A stretch of 52,670 nt of DNA from a virus. The number at the start of each line of letters is the position of its first letter. Position 1 is the stretch's first letter. This document shows, piece by piece, positions 37,515 through 44,933 of this stretch. The notes under the pieces were generated by a model. The model was not told the DNA's origin. It did not search any database and saw only the letters and a list, made by a program, of their open reading frames with translations. Both the position numbers and the translations under genes were made by a program. The stretch covers positions 1 through 52,670 of the IMG/VR virus record IMGVR_UViG_3300034068_000720. The stretch is one strand, 5' to 3'.

Positions 37515-38191
37515 TCTTTAATGAATCTAGCAATCCTGGCCCAGGGTTCTTGATATCGTACAGTCATGATAAGTCTGGGTTTCTTTTCATCCCAGTTAAT
37601 GGCATGCAACACATCAGTTCTGACAAAACTTGCGTATTCATTGAACTTGGTAAGATTAGAGCAACGATATTCAGGTTCCCCAGCAGTTTCCCAACGCTCT
37701 TCCATGCTTCCACCGCGAACCTGAATGCGTTTTGACATTGTGCCTGGCGGTGCATTTGGCCTTGGAAATTCAATAACATGTAGTCTATTGTCAGTTATAT
37801 GATCCTTAATATCCCACCAAACCATTTCTTGACTTTCATCGCCGTCTAACAATATGTTAAAACGAACTGGAACAGATACTTCAATGCCACGCAAGGTATC
37901 AATGTGTGGATTACCTCTAGGATCTGCTTTTGGGTTATCCACTTGCTTATAAATGAAAAATTGTATCACTGGATCCGATTGCAACCCAAATGGTGCCAGT
38001 TGTGCCAAAATTTCTTGCCACACAGCAGAATCATACCACTCTTGCATGTCTTCTCGAGGGAATTCAATCAATGCGGCATGTAATGGAGCATTTCGTTGAT
38101 AGTTGTCAACGATTGGCGCAGTTTTTTCTTTGAGCCATTGTAGGCCTTCTTCACTTAGTGAGAATGGAATTGTATGGTAAGGAATATTCAT
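37511..38191 (-). CDS. 2OG-Fe(II) oxygenase-like protein
   Basis: 226 aa. Metal motif G-N-P-H-I-D-T (~96), V-R-F-N-I-L-L-D-G and M-V-W-W-D strand, distal His in R-T-D-V-L-H-A-I-N and R-L-I-M-T-V-R-Y. Same pattern as the protein at 2905. CATAAATA (38197-38204) lies exactly five bases before the ATG and no Shine-Dalgarno is present. Confidence 0.65.
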   Translation of the reverse strand: MNIPYHTIPFSLSEEGLQWLKEKTAPIVDNYQRNAPLHAALIEFPREDMQEWYDSAVWQEILAQLAPFGLQSDPVIQFFIYKQVDNPKADPRGNPHIDTLRGIEVSVPVRFNILLDGDESQEMVWWDIKDHITDNRLHVIEFPRPNAPPGTMSKRIQVRGGSMEERWETAGEPEYRCSNLTKFNEYASFVRTDVLHAINWDEKKPRLIMTVRYQEPWARIARFIKD

Positions 38192-38196
38192 AATTT

Positions 38197-38204
38197 TATT
38201 TATG
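38197..38204 (-). promoter_or_regulatory. late-type octamer CATAAATA
   Basis: Seven of eight on the minus strand, five bases before ATG 38191. Confidence 0.55.
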
Positions 38205-38217
38205 TTTCAATTAGTAC

Positions 38218-38246
38218 TTGACACCGCCTGATAAATAAAGTAAAAT
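38218..38246 (+). promoter_or_regulatory. sigma70-type promoter with overlapping late octamer
   Basis: TTGACA, 17-base spacer, TAAAAT; GATAAATA at 38230-38237 lies inside the spacer, so both early and late use are possible. Confidence 0.65.
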
Positions 38247-38269
38247 AGTTATATTATTTGGAGACTTTA

Positions 38270-38491
38270 ATGATTGTTCACATCAGCGTTGCTTTAAGCA
38301 AAGAGAATGGAAAATGGGTTGCACAATGGCAACCACAAGGTTGCGTAGGCGCAGTATTTAGATGCAACAATTGTACAGATTCAAATCATGAAATTCTGGC
38401 AAATCGTCGAGAGGAACTTGAGCGTAAACTCGACAAAGCATTGCGATTGGCATTCCCTAAAGCCAACTACATTATTCAACACCGTAAATGA
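38270..38491 (+). CDS. small protein with CxxC
   Basis: 73 aa; Q-P-Q-G-C-V-G-A-V-F-R-C-N-N-C with three cysteines, then an Arg/Lys-rich helix. GGAG 8 bases before ATG 38270 (not 38258). Coupled by ATGA to the radical SAM gene, so perhaps a partner or substrate. Confidence 0.6.
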   Translation: MIVHISVALSKENGKWVAQWQPQGCVGAVFRCNNCTDSNHEILANRREELERKLDKALRLAFPKANYIIQHRK

Positions 38492-40116
38492 TCTATCTAA
38501 TTAGCGATTTCCCAATGAATGCAGGTTCTAGGGCACTGGGTGCGTATAGAATTGCTACAGCACTACGACAGGCTGGATATGCAGTTGATGTCATTGACTT
38601 TTCATGTGTATGGTCTCCTGGAGAAGTGCTCGAATATATTAGAAAAGGTCCTCCACCAACTTGGATTGGTTTCAGCACTACATTCTCTGCACCCAAAGGC
38701 GGTGGCCGCCAAGCAACTGAAGCCTTAGATATAAATGATAATTTGACACGTTGGGGCAAAGCAGATAGATTTTTCTTCGAGCAAATCAAACAAATGGCAC
38801 CGGTTGTGATTGGCGGTGCTCGATCTACTAGACTAAAGTTCTTCTATAATGCTAATTATTTTCTGGCTGGCTATGGTGATACAGCAGTAATTGAGCTAAC
38901 CAAGTATATCACAGGCGAAACAGGTTCACTTAACTTTGTAGAAGAAGAAATTAAACCATTAACTGGATATTTTGACAAAAACTACACAGTTAAAACAATC
39001 AACTGCCAAGAAGCGTATCCAGTGGACACAGTGGACAATATTGTAACTGAATTTTTACCAGAAGACTTTATCCAGCAAGGTGAGGTCCTGCCTATTGAAA
39101 TTAGCCGTGGTTGTATTTTTAAGTGTTCGTTTTGTGCCTTTCCCTTAAACGGCAAAGCAAAGAACGATTACATCCGTCCCGAAGATCAATTAATTGCTGA
39201 CATTACAGAATATCAAACAAAATACAACAGCTATAATTACCTGTTGATGGATGACACATTTAACGACACCGTTGAAAAGATGGAAATGATGGTACGTGTG
39301 CAAAAAGCAGTACCAAAGCCATTTAACTTTTGGGCGTATGGTCGCCTAGACTTGTTGGCAAGTAGAAAAGACATGATTGACCTAATTGGTCCTGCTGGTT
39401 GGAAGTACTTTAGCTTTGGTGTTGAAACGTTCAATAAAAGTGCAGGGGCCAAGGTAGGCAAAGGTGGCAACATGGACAAGCAAAAAGATGCACTAGCCAC
39501 CATTAAAGAGAAGTACCCAGCTTCTTGGTTCCTGTTGGAAATGATTGTAGGGCTTCCTGGAGATACCGAAGCCACTGTATTAGAAAGCTTGAATTGGTTG
39601 ATTGAAAGACCAGATCTTTGGGATGAATTAAACTTTAAAGGACTTGGAATTAACAATCCCAAGTACTATACATGGACTAGTGAAATTTCAAAGGCCCCTG
39701 ACAAGTTTGGCATTACACTCAAGAACCCAAATACTACAAATGCTCAATGGGGATGGACGCATCCTACCATGGATGGGAGAGAAGTTGGACCATTGGTAAA
39801 TTATATCAGTGCAAAGTTAGAAGCTTATGCTCCAATTATTATTGGTAGTTTACCTGATCGCCACAAGTATCTACATCACCAGGCAGACATGCTGGGATTA
39901 ACTCATGATGTTATAACGGAACACTACGGTGGTAAAATGAATGTGGCCTGGTTCTTGACAACATACACAATGTATCATAATTACAAAGTTCAGAAATTAG
40001 CGTCACGAGGGCTCACAGCTAAAATAAATAGATTGACAGAAAAGGATTGGCAGCCCAGAGACTACGATGGGGAGGAATACTATCCTTTACCAATCCACCA
40101 GGCTACCATACTATGA
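38488..40116 (+). CDS. B12-binding-type radical SAM enzyme
   Basis: 542 aa. N-terminal ~150 residues form a Rossmann-like B12-binding-type domain (L-G-A-Y-R-I-A-T-A-L, W-I-G-F-S-T-T, V-V-I-G-G-A); no D-x-H-x-x-G cobalamin His is evident. The radical SAM core has C-I-F-K-C-S-F-C (Cys ~209, 213, 216), then M-D-D-T-F-N-D and V-G-L-P-G-D. Paralog of 47553-49013. Overlaps its neighbours by 4 bases at both ends; the next gene is an oxygenase-like protein. Confidence 0.8.
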   Translation: MIYLISDFPMNAGSRALGAYRIATALRQAGYAVDVIDFSCVWSPGEVLEYIRKGPPPTWIGFSTTFSAPKGGGRQATEALDINDNLTRWGKADRFFFEQIKQMAPVVIGGARSTRLKFFYNANYFLAGYGDTAVIELTKYITGETGSLNFVEEEIKPLTGYFDKNYTVKTINCQEAYPVDTVDNIVTEFLPEDFIQQGEVLPIEISRGCIFKCSFCAFPLNGKAKNDYIRPEDQLIADITEYQTKYNSYNYLLMDDTFNDTVEKMEMMVRVQKAVPKPFNFWAYGRLDLLASRKDMIDLIGPAGWKYFSFGVETFNKSAGAKVGKGGNMDKQKDALATIKEKYPASWFLLEMIVGLPGDTEATVLESLNWLIERPDLWDELNFKGLGINNPKYYTWTSEISKAPDKFGITLKNPNTTNAQWGWTHPTMDGREVGPLVNYISAKLEAYAPIIIGSLPDRHKYLHHQADMLGLTHDVITEHYGGKMNVAWFLTTYTMYHNYKVQKLASRGLTAKINRLTEKDWQPRDYDGEEYYPLPIHQATIL

Positions 40117-40907
40117 TTTACGCACCAGTACTAGAGAAACCAGTTTTAGAACTTGATCAGTTTTTTGATTTAACTGATTTTGAAGAATTATCACAACGAA
40201 TAAAATTTGCTGTAGTAAAGACACGCCACCAATTTGGCATTGGAATATCTGGGCCATCAACTCCGGGACTAGTAACATGGTTACCTGAAGATGGCTTCCT
40301 AGAAGCTGGTGATGCTAGAGTCCTAGTTGAAAATTATTTTAATCTAGCTTCAACCCCTCAGTGGGAAAAAGATGAGTGGGCCAAGTTGCGATTTGACGAG
40401 CAGTTGTTTTTTACATTAATGTCACATCCAGCCAAGACTCTTTGTACCGCCTTGCCAATTAGAAGATTACGCACAGGTGCCGGTAACTCAGGCAAGTTTC
40501 ACTTAAAGCATTTAGCAAGCGAAACAGAAGATGCTCCAGCACGTGAGCATTATGAGTTTGTGATGGACTGGATTGCCAAACAAAATGTATTTGAAGAAAT
40601 TGGTCGGGTACAATTCTTCATTAATACTGATGGACATGGTACACCAATACATCGTGATTATGCTGACCATTCAAGACAGGACCAATTCATCTGGATTGGA
40701 TTTTTTGACAACAAGAAGTTCTTTGTTTACGACAGTGACACAAAAGAAAAACATTATGTGCAAGGACGAATTGCTACATTTGATAACCATCAATGGCACG
40801 GTGGTGAACCTAGCGCAGGAATGGGTGTGAGTTTACGAATTGATGGCAAATTCAACCAAGACTTCCTAAATAAAACTAATTTAAAGAATTACGTTAAAAA
40901 CTCTTGA
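40113..40907 (+). CDS. 2OG-Fe(II) oxygenase-like protein, paralog of 3501-4235
   Basis: 264 aa from the ATG overlapping the radical SAM stop (ATGA). Metal motif P-I-H-R-D-Y (~174), F-I-W-I-G-F-F, distal H in F-D-N-H-Q-W-H-G-G-E, then S-L-R-I-D-G-K-F. Blocks F-V-M-D-W-I and G-R-V-Q-F-F-I line up with the 3501 protein. Coupled translation suggests the two enzymes act on one substrate. Confidence 0.65.
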   Translation: MIYAPVLEKPVLELDQFFDLTDFEELSQRIKFAVVKTRHQFGIGISGPSTPGLVTWLPEDGFLEAGDARVLVENYFNLASTPQWEKDEWAKLRFDEQLFFTLMSHPAKTLCTALPIRRLRTGAGNSGKFHLKHLASETEDAPAREHYEFVMDWIAKQNVFEEIGRVQFFINTDGHGTPIHRDYADHSRQDQFIWIGFFDNKKFFVYDSDTKEKHYVQGRIATFDNHQWHGGEPSAGMGVSLRIDGKFNQDFLNKTNLKNYVKNS

Positions 40908-40932
40908 CTATGCCTTTGACTTATGTTACAGT
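40904..40932 (+). promoter_or_regulatory. weak sigma70-type promoter
   Basis: TTGACT, 17-base spacer, TACAGT; the -35 overlaps the oxygenase stop. Confidence 0.45.
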
Positions 40933-40937
40933 AAGCA

Positions 40938-41252
40938 ATGTCAAAAGATTCCTTACCACAGGGCAAGTGGCTTAAAAAGAAGACCGACTACTGGCTCTGC
41001 TACAAAAAGTTTCATATGTTCAGCGATGCTACTGGTAGTGATCACATTGCCCTACAGGCCGAACTTCGTAAGGCCATGCATGAAGCCGCAGAAGTATTAG
41101 AACAGCATGATATTCCTATTGCCAATATCTACTCTGAGAATGTGCTTGATCATAGAATGTACGATAATGTTTATCGTGTTGCTATAGGATTTGAATCTAA
41201 GGAAGATCTTGCGATGGCAAAGTTGGTGCTAAAGGCAGATGATTTTCAATGA
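40938..41252 (+). CDS. hypothetical phage protein
   Basis: 104 aa; K-W-L-K-K-K-T-D-Y-W-L-C-Y-K-K-F then a helical acidic part. Not recognised. Its 3' end overlaps the convergent zinc-ribbon gene by 56 bases. Confidence 0.6.
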   Translation: MSKDSLPQGKWLKKKTDYWLCYKKFHMFSDATGSDHIALQAELRKAMHEAAEVLEQHDIPIANIYSENVLDHRMYDNVYRVAIGFESKEDLAMAKLVLKADDFQ

Positions 41253-41415
41253 TTGACCAACGTCTTTTTGGACATCTAGCAGACTTCAGGCTAGCTTTAG
41301 CAGGTAGAAAACACCAGCACTGACTACATGAAACAATCGTAGGCACATAAAATTCACACCTGGTACAAATTTCAAGTCGTCGTTGTCTTTCAGTTTCGGG
41401 TACACGTTCTAGCAT
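41197..41415 (-). CDS. small zinc-ribbon-like phage protein
   Basis: 72 aa. Four-cysteine pattern I-C-T-R-C-E-F-Y, S-C-S-Q-C-W-C-F and A-R-C-P-K-R-R-W, as in short phage cysteine-rich proteins whose family usually stops a few residues after the final C-P-x-x-x-W. The ~17-residue tail here overlaps the neighbour and may be an extension. Metal binding likely. Confidence 0.65.
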   Translation of the reverse strand: MLERVPETERQRRLEICTRCEFYVPTIVSCSQCWCFLPAKASLKSARCPKRRWSIIENHLPLAPTLPSQDLP

Positions 41416-41427
41416 AGGATATTTATT

Positions 41428-41685
41428 TTGAAAAGAGTATTATTAAAAACATTACCCTTAGGTGACCCAGATGATGTAGCAATATATGCGGCAGCCGCTG
41501 TGTATGATTGGACACAAAGACCAGATGGTCGGCAAGTTGTTGAACAATTTGGAATTACCACAGACAAAATGTACTGGACCAATGGGCCCATGTTGTCCTA
41601 CAGTATCACAATAGATATTTGGGCAGAAGTAGATTCAGAAACTGAAGTTTTATTAAGACTATCAGGCTTGCTGGTAGATAGATAA
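41428..41685 (+). CDS. hypothetical protein, TTG start
   Basis: 85 aa; M-K-R-V-L-L-K-T-L-P-L-G-D then W-T-N-G-P-M-L-S-Y-S-I-T-I-D-I-W. TTG start with AGGA 8 bases upstream; no ATG is available near the N-terminus. Overlaps the convergent gene by 24 bases. Confidence 0.5.
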   Translation: MKRVLLKTLPLGDPDDVAIYAAAAVYDWTQRPDGRQVVEQFGITTDKMYWTNGPMLSYSITIDIWAEVDSETEVLLRLSGLLVDR

Positions 41686-42345
41686 TATTAAGTGTGTGCG
41701 TAGCTTTTCAGTTTTGTCAACTTTTGTTGAAGGTGTGAGATTGAGTGCAGTATGATTTACATTGGTATCTAAAAACCAAACTCTGCAATCTGCAGGTAAA
41801 TGCACAGTTTTAATTTCGTATTCTTGTTCAACCATCATATAACAATATGGGGTTGTAGTTTCCACAATGTGATATCGTCCAATGCAATGTTCATCTTTGT
41901 GTAGGTTATACGAGCCACCTGGCGCCAAGGTCCCAGAGTGTATCCAACATATCTTGCCTGAACCAAACCTAGTTTGTGTATAGGCTTGAAGCTGATCTAG
42001 TATTTCTTTTATGTAACTATTTTGTACAATTGGGTGCATTTCAGTGTACTGAGCAGTTGATAGATTGTATTCCTGACGAATTAAAAACTCACCGTCGGAT
42101 ATTGAACCAACAAACTTTGATCGGATATCCCCCCACTTATCAATTATGCTTTGTGGAATGTTGGGTGGGTATGTTAAGCAAATGTTAGTCTTCTTGTTAA
42201 AACTATCAACTGCTTCTTTTGGACTGTAGCCAACAAAACTGTTGATTGCTTGCATTGCCTGTCGCAACTTGCCTAAGTCGATGGTTATGGGTACAGGTTC
42301 AATTTGACCCAGCACCTGATCATGCATTACAATTTTCTTAGCCAT
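41662..42345 (-). CDS. 2OG-Fe(II) oxygenase-like protein, tandem paralog
   Basis: 227 aa. Metal motif Y-N-L-H-K-D-E-H-C-I, then H-L-P-A-D-C-R-V-W-F-L-D-T-N-V-N-H-T-A-L-N and L-R-T-H-L-I-L-S-I-Y. These blocks match the adjacent gene at 42351. It starts 5 bases after that gene's stop, so translation is likely coupled. Confidence 0.65.
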   Translation of the reverse strand: MAKKIVMHDQVLGQIEPVPITIDLGKLRQAMQAINSFVGYSPKEAVDSFNKKTNICLTYPPNIPQSIIDKWGDIRSKFVGSISDGEFLIRQEYNLSTAQYTEMHPIVQNSYIKEILDQLQAYTQTRFGSGKICWIHSGTLAPGGSYNLHKDEHCIGRYHIVETTTPYCYMMVEQEYEIKTVHLPADCRVWFLDTNVNHTALNLTPSTKVDKTEKLRTHLILSIYQQA

Positions 42346-42350
42346 GATTG

Positions 42351-43052
42351 TTAAGGCTGAGTATGGCGCTCTGCTTCATAAATGTCAAACGGATCATCGT
42401 ACACACTAAAAATAATATGCATTCGATAATTGTTAGCCTGCGGAGCCATATTAATAGCAGAGTGTAACTTACGAGTATCAAGCCGCCATAATCTACCATC
42501 AGCTGGAAGATGCGTCATTTCTAGCCCTGAATCATTTTCAGAAAACATATAAGAATAATTGTTCTCTATAATAGGTAAATGATACTTGAAGTGAGTATGT
42601 TGGTCTACGTGCAGTTTATAGCCAGAAAATGTATTCAGGTAGGCCAAGTATACACGAGTAACTGGATTGAGATTGGGAAATGCATTTGCATGGTGTTGCT
42701 TGACCTGTTCAATCACAGTTCCAACATATTTGTCAGCTATTTCTGCTCCAGTGATGTTAAAAGTAGATGTGTCTAAACCAATCTTGGCTGCTTCTTTGTC
42801 TCCCAGTGTCAATGGTCCAAGATATTTTGAAGTAACAGGATCATCAGGCCACTCACCTTTGGTTATTTCTAAGGCCTGCCCCTCCATGGGTGGATGAGTC
42901 AAGTTTACTCCTAGTTTAAAAACCCCTTCATAATTAAAGCTATCCTTAAATAAATCAAAATTTAAACTTTTGAATAGCCAGTCAATGTCTTGGCGTATTT
43001 GCCCAACGTCAAAGTAAATGTTGGGACACGGTGATATAGTTTTGGAAGTCAT
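42351..43052 (-). CDS. 2OG-Fe(II) oxygenase-like protein, tandem paralog
   Basis: 233 aa. Metal motif K-L-H-V-D-Q-H, Y-H-L-P-I-I, then H-L-P-A-D-G-R-L-W-R-L-D-T-R-K-L-H-S-A-I-N and Y-R-M-H-I-I-F-S-V-Y. ATG 43052 is chosen over the in-frame TTG at 43130 because CATAAATA (43058-43065) lies exactly five bases upstream. Likely a duplication with the 41662 gene. Confidence 0.65.
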   Translation of the reverse strand: MTSKTISPCPNIYFDVGQIRQDIDWLFKSLNFDLFKDSFNYEGVFKLGVNLTHPPMEGQALEITKGEWPDDPVTSKYLGPLTLGDKEAAKIGLDTSTFNITGAEIADKYVGTVIEQVKQHHANAFPNLNPVTRVYLAYLNTFSGYKLHVDQHTHFKYHLPIIENNYSYMFSENDSGLEMTHLPADGRLWRLDTRKLHSAINMAPQANNYRMHIIFSVYDDPFDIYEAERHTQP

Positions 43053-43057
43053 ACCAA

Positions 43058-43065
43058 TATTTATG
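43058..43065 (-). promoter_or_regulatory. late-type octamer CATAAATA
   Basis: Seven of eight on the minus strand, five bases before ATG 43052. Confidence 0.55.
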
Positions 43066-43163
43066 TTCAAATTTCTGCGTATGTTGTCAACGAAATGCTG
43101 AGCTGTGGCGTTATATATGTATACAGACAATAATGTGTGTATAACAAACTTAAAGGAAATTTT

Positions 43164-43415
43164 ATGAAATTAGTATCCGCACTTGTCGCAACCATGTTTG
43201 CCGCTACAGCATTTGCCCAAGCACCTGCTGCCAAAAAAGAAGAAGCTAAAGTTGCCGCACCTGCACCAGCTGTAACTGCTCCTGCCGCACCAGCCGCACC
43301 TGCACCAGCTAAGGCTGAAGTTAAGAAGGACGAAAAGAAGCCTGCAAAAAGTGAGCCTGCTAAGAAAGAGCCAGCTAAAGCAGACGCAAAGCCAGCCGCT
43401 ACTCCAGCAAAGTAA
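43164..43415 (+). CDS. exported Ala/Lys/Pro-rich low-complexity protein
   Basis: 83 aa. Signal peptide M-K-L-V-S-A-L-V-A-T-M-F-A-A-T-A-F-A, then only A, P, K, V, E, T, S, D repeats such as K-K-E-P-A-K and A-P-A-P-A. Such tails are seen in envelope-associated proteins of betaproteobacteria. AAAGGAA before ATG 43164. Could bind cell wall or DNA by charge (inference). Confidence 0.65.
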   Translation: MKLVSALVATMFAATAFAQAPAAKKEEAKVAAPAPAVTAPAAPAAPAPAKAEVKKDEKKPAKSEPAKKEPAKADAKPAATPAK

Positions 43416-43416
43416 A

Positions 43417-43596
43417 ATTGACTTAGAAGAAAGTGACCTTATAATAGACGATGAGGTCACTTTTGGTCGTAATCGACAAAGTGCAAAGTTTGGTGAGTTA
43501 GTAGATGAAGACTCTGAATTATCAGACCATGTAAAATTTAGATTATGGCTTGCACGTCAACTGGCTCTGGCCAAGTACAGGGAAACAAGGGGCTAA
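43417..43596 (+). CDS. phage protein lacking a standard start codon
   Basis: About 60 codons: I-D-L-E-E-S-D-L-I-I-D-D-E-V-T-F-G-R-N, A-K-F-G-E-L-V-D-E-D, then F-R-L-W-L-A-R-Q-L-A-L-A-K-Y. The composition and F-G-R-N-R-Q-S-A-K-F-G block look like a real phage protein. The only canonical start (GTG 43351) lies inside the preceding gene; ATT 43417 or a +1 frameshift at that gene's stop are alternatives. Confidence 0.5.
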   Translation: MDLEESDLIIDDEVTFGRNRQSAKFGELVDEDSELSDHVKFRLWLARQLALAKYRETRG

Positions 43597-43612
43597 GGCT
43601 CCTGTTTCCTTT

Positions 43613-43620
43613 GATAAGTA
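43613..43620 (+). promoter_or_regulatory. late-type octamer GATAAGTA
   Basis: Six of eight, 24 bases before the iscU-like ATG; leaves a leader containing AAGGAG. Confidence 0.4.
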
Positions 43621-43644
43621 CAGTAAATACAAGGAGAGCATGTT

Positions 43645-44025
43645 ATGGCTTACAGCAATAAGGTAGTTGATCACTATGAAAATCCCCGGAATGTCGGATC
43701 TTTTGACAAGACTGATACTGATATTGGTACTGGTATGGTTGGCGCACCTGCTTGCGGCGACGTAATGAAATTACAAATAAAGGTTGATCATGATACAGGT
43801 ATTATTACAGATGCAAAATTTAAAACGTATGGCTGCGGATCGGCTATTGCAAGCTCGAGCCTCATTACGGAATGGGTCAAAGGAATGCACATCGACCAAG
43901 CCGGAGCAATCAAAAACTCCGACATTGCCGAAGAACTAGCACTACCCCCAGTTAAGATCCACTGTAGTATCCTAGCTGAAGATGCTATCAAGGCCGCAGT
44001 TGAAGATTACAAGAAAAAACACTAA
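43645..44025 (+). CDS. iscU: Fe-S cluster scaffold protein IscU
   Basis: 126 aa with the three cluster cysteines Cys37 (G-A-P-A-C-G-D), Cys64 (Y-G-C-G-S-A-I-A-S-S) and Cys107 (K-I-H-C-S), plus Asp39 and L-P-P-V-K next to the third Cys (chaperone-recognition motif of the host HscA). Assembles [2Fe-2S] clusters on demand of a cysteine desulfurase, which must come from the host. AAGGAGA upstream; TAATG overlap with iscA. Confidence 0.92.
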   Translation: MAYSNKVVDHYENPRNVGSFDKTDTDIGTGMVGAPACGDVMKLQIKVDHDTGIITDAKFKTYGCGSAIASSSLITEWVKGMHIDQAGAIKNSDIAEELALPPVKIHCSILAEDAIKAAVEDYKKKH

Positions 44026-44345
44026 TGTTACAAGTTACTGAACCAGCCGCAAAGAAGATCCAAAGCATGTTGAGCCGACGTGGTTCAGGTGTTGGCATCA
44101 GACTTGGTGTTAAAACTACAGGTTGCTCTGGACTTGCTTATGTGTTAGAATACGTTGACGCACCGCAAACAGGTGATGAACACTTTGAGGCGTCAGGTTG
44201 CCAAATTTTTGTTGATCCTAAAAGTTGTGTGTACTTGCAAGGTTTAACTGTAGACTATGTCCGCAAAGGTTTACAAGAGGGGTTTGAATTTTTAAACCCC
44301 AACGAGCGAGATCGTTGTGGTTGCGGTGAAAGTTTTAGAGTTTAA
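44025..44345 (+). CDS. iscA: A-type Fe-S carrier protein IscA
   Basis: 106 aa. Cys34 in T-T-G-C-S-G-L-A-Y and Cys98/Cys100 in R-C-G-C-G-E-S-F, the three ligands of A-type carriers. Delivers clusters to [4Fe-4S] enzymes. The window encodes three radical SAM proteins that would need such clusters. Confidence 0.92.
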   Translation: MLQVTEPAAKKIQSMLSRRGSGVGIRLGVKTTGCSGLAYVLEYVDAPQTGDEHFEASGCQIFVDPKSCVYLQGLTVDYVRKGLQEGFEFLNPNERDRCGCGESFRV

Positions 44346-44356
44346 AGGAAACTGTT

Positions 44357-44659
44357 ATGAAAAAGTTTATTACAATTTTAGTCTTGACGCTGTCTGCAAC
44401 CGCAGCCTTGGCCCAACACAATCATCATCGCCATCACTTCAATCACCATCGTCATCACTACTATGGTGGCAACAATTGGATGGCTCCCTTGATCATTGGT
44501 GGCTCAATTGGTTATATCTTGAACAGACCTGCTCCTGTTATAGTTGAACAACCTCCTGTGTACATTCAACCTCAGCCAGTAGTCCAACCACAATGCACTC
44601 GCTACATCTATCAAGATCAACACGGACAAACTATTCGGGAAGAAATTCGTTGCAATTAA
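44357..44659 (+). CDS. exported His-rich protein
   Basis: 100 aa. Signal peptide M-K-K-F-I-T-I-L-V-L-T-L-S-A-T-A-A-L-A, then H-N-H-H-R-H-H-F-N-H-H-R-H-H-Y-Y, a hydrophobic stretch, a Pro/Val/Gln-rich part and two late cysteines. The His cluster should bind Ni, Zn, Cu or Fe in the periplasm. AAAGGAA upstream. Follows iscUA, which may reflect metal handling. Confidence 0.65.
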   Translation: MKKFITILVLTLSATAALAQHNHHRHHFNHHRHHYYGGNNWMAPLIIGGSIGYILNRPAPVIVEQPPVYIQPQPVVQPQCTRYIYQDQHGQTIREEIRCN

Positions 44660-44684
44660 AATCTAGTTCTGTTACAATAGAACT

Positions 44685-44933
44685 ATGCAAATAAACGAAC
44701 TTCACGAGATTGATCAACTGCTAGCGTATGTTGATCCAAAATACTATGACACCTTTTGCGATGTTTGGTACCAAGGTCTAGACGCCTACAAGGAATACCC
44801 GCACAGCTTGATCATAATGGCCAATGCTGTACTGAATCACTGGGACATTCCATTGTACGCAGAAGATGTATCTTGGTCTGACGCAGACAAGTGTTTTATT
44901 TGGCATTTCATTAAACAAAAAGGAACAGAATGA
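44685..44933 (+). CDS. hypothetical phage protein
   Basis: 82 aa, acidic; [14 protein letters not shown], then [14 protein letters not shown]. Not recognised. ATGA overlap with clpP. A TACAAT at 44673 might be a -10 box. Confidence 0.6.
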   Translation: MQINELHEIDQLLAYVDPKYYDTFCDVWYQGLDAYKEYPHSLIIMANAVLNHWDIPLYAEDVSWSDADKCFIWHFIKQKGTE

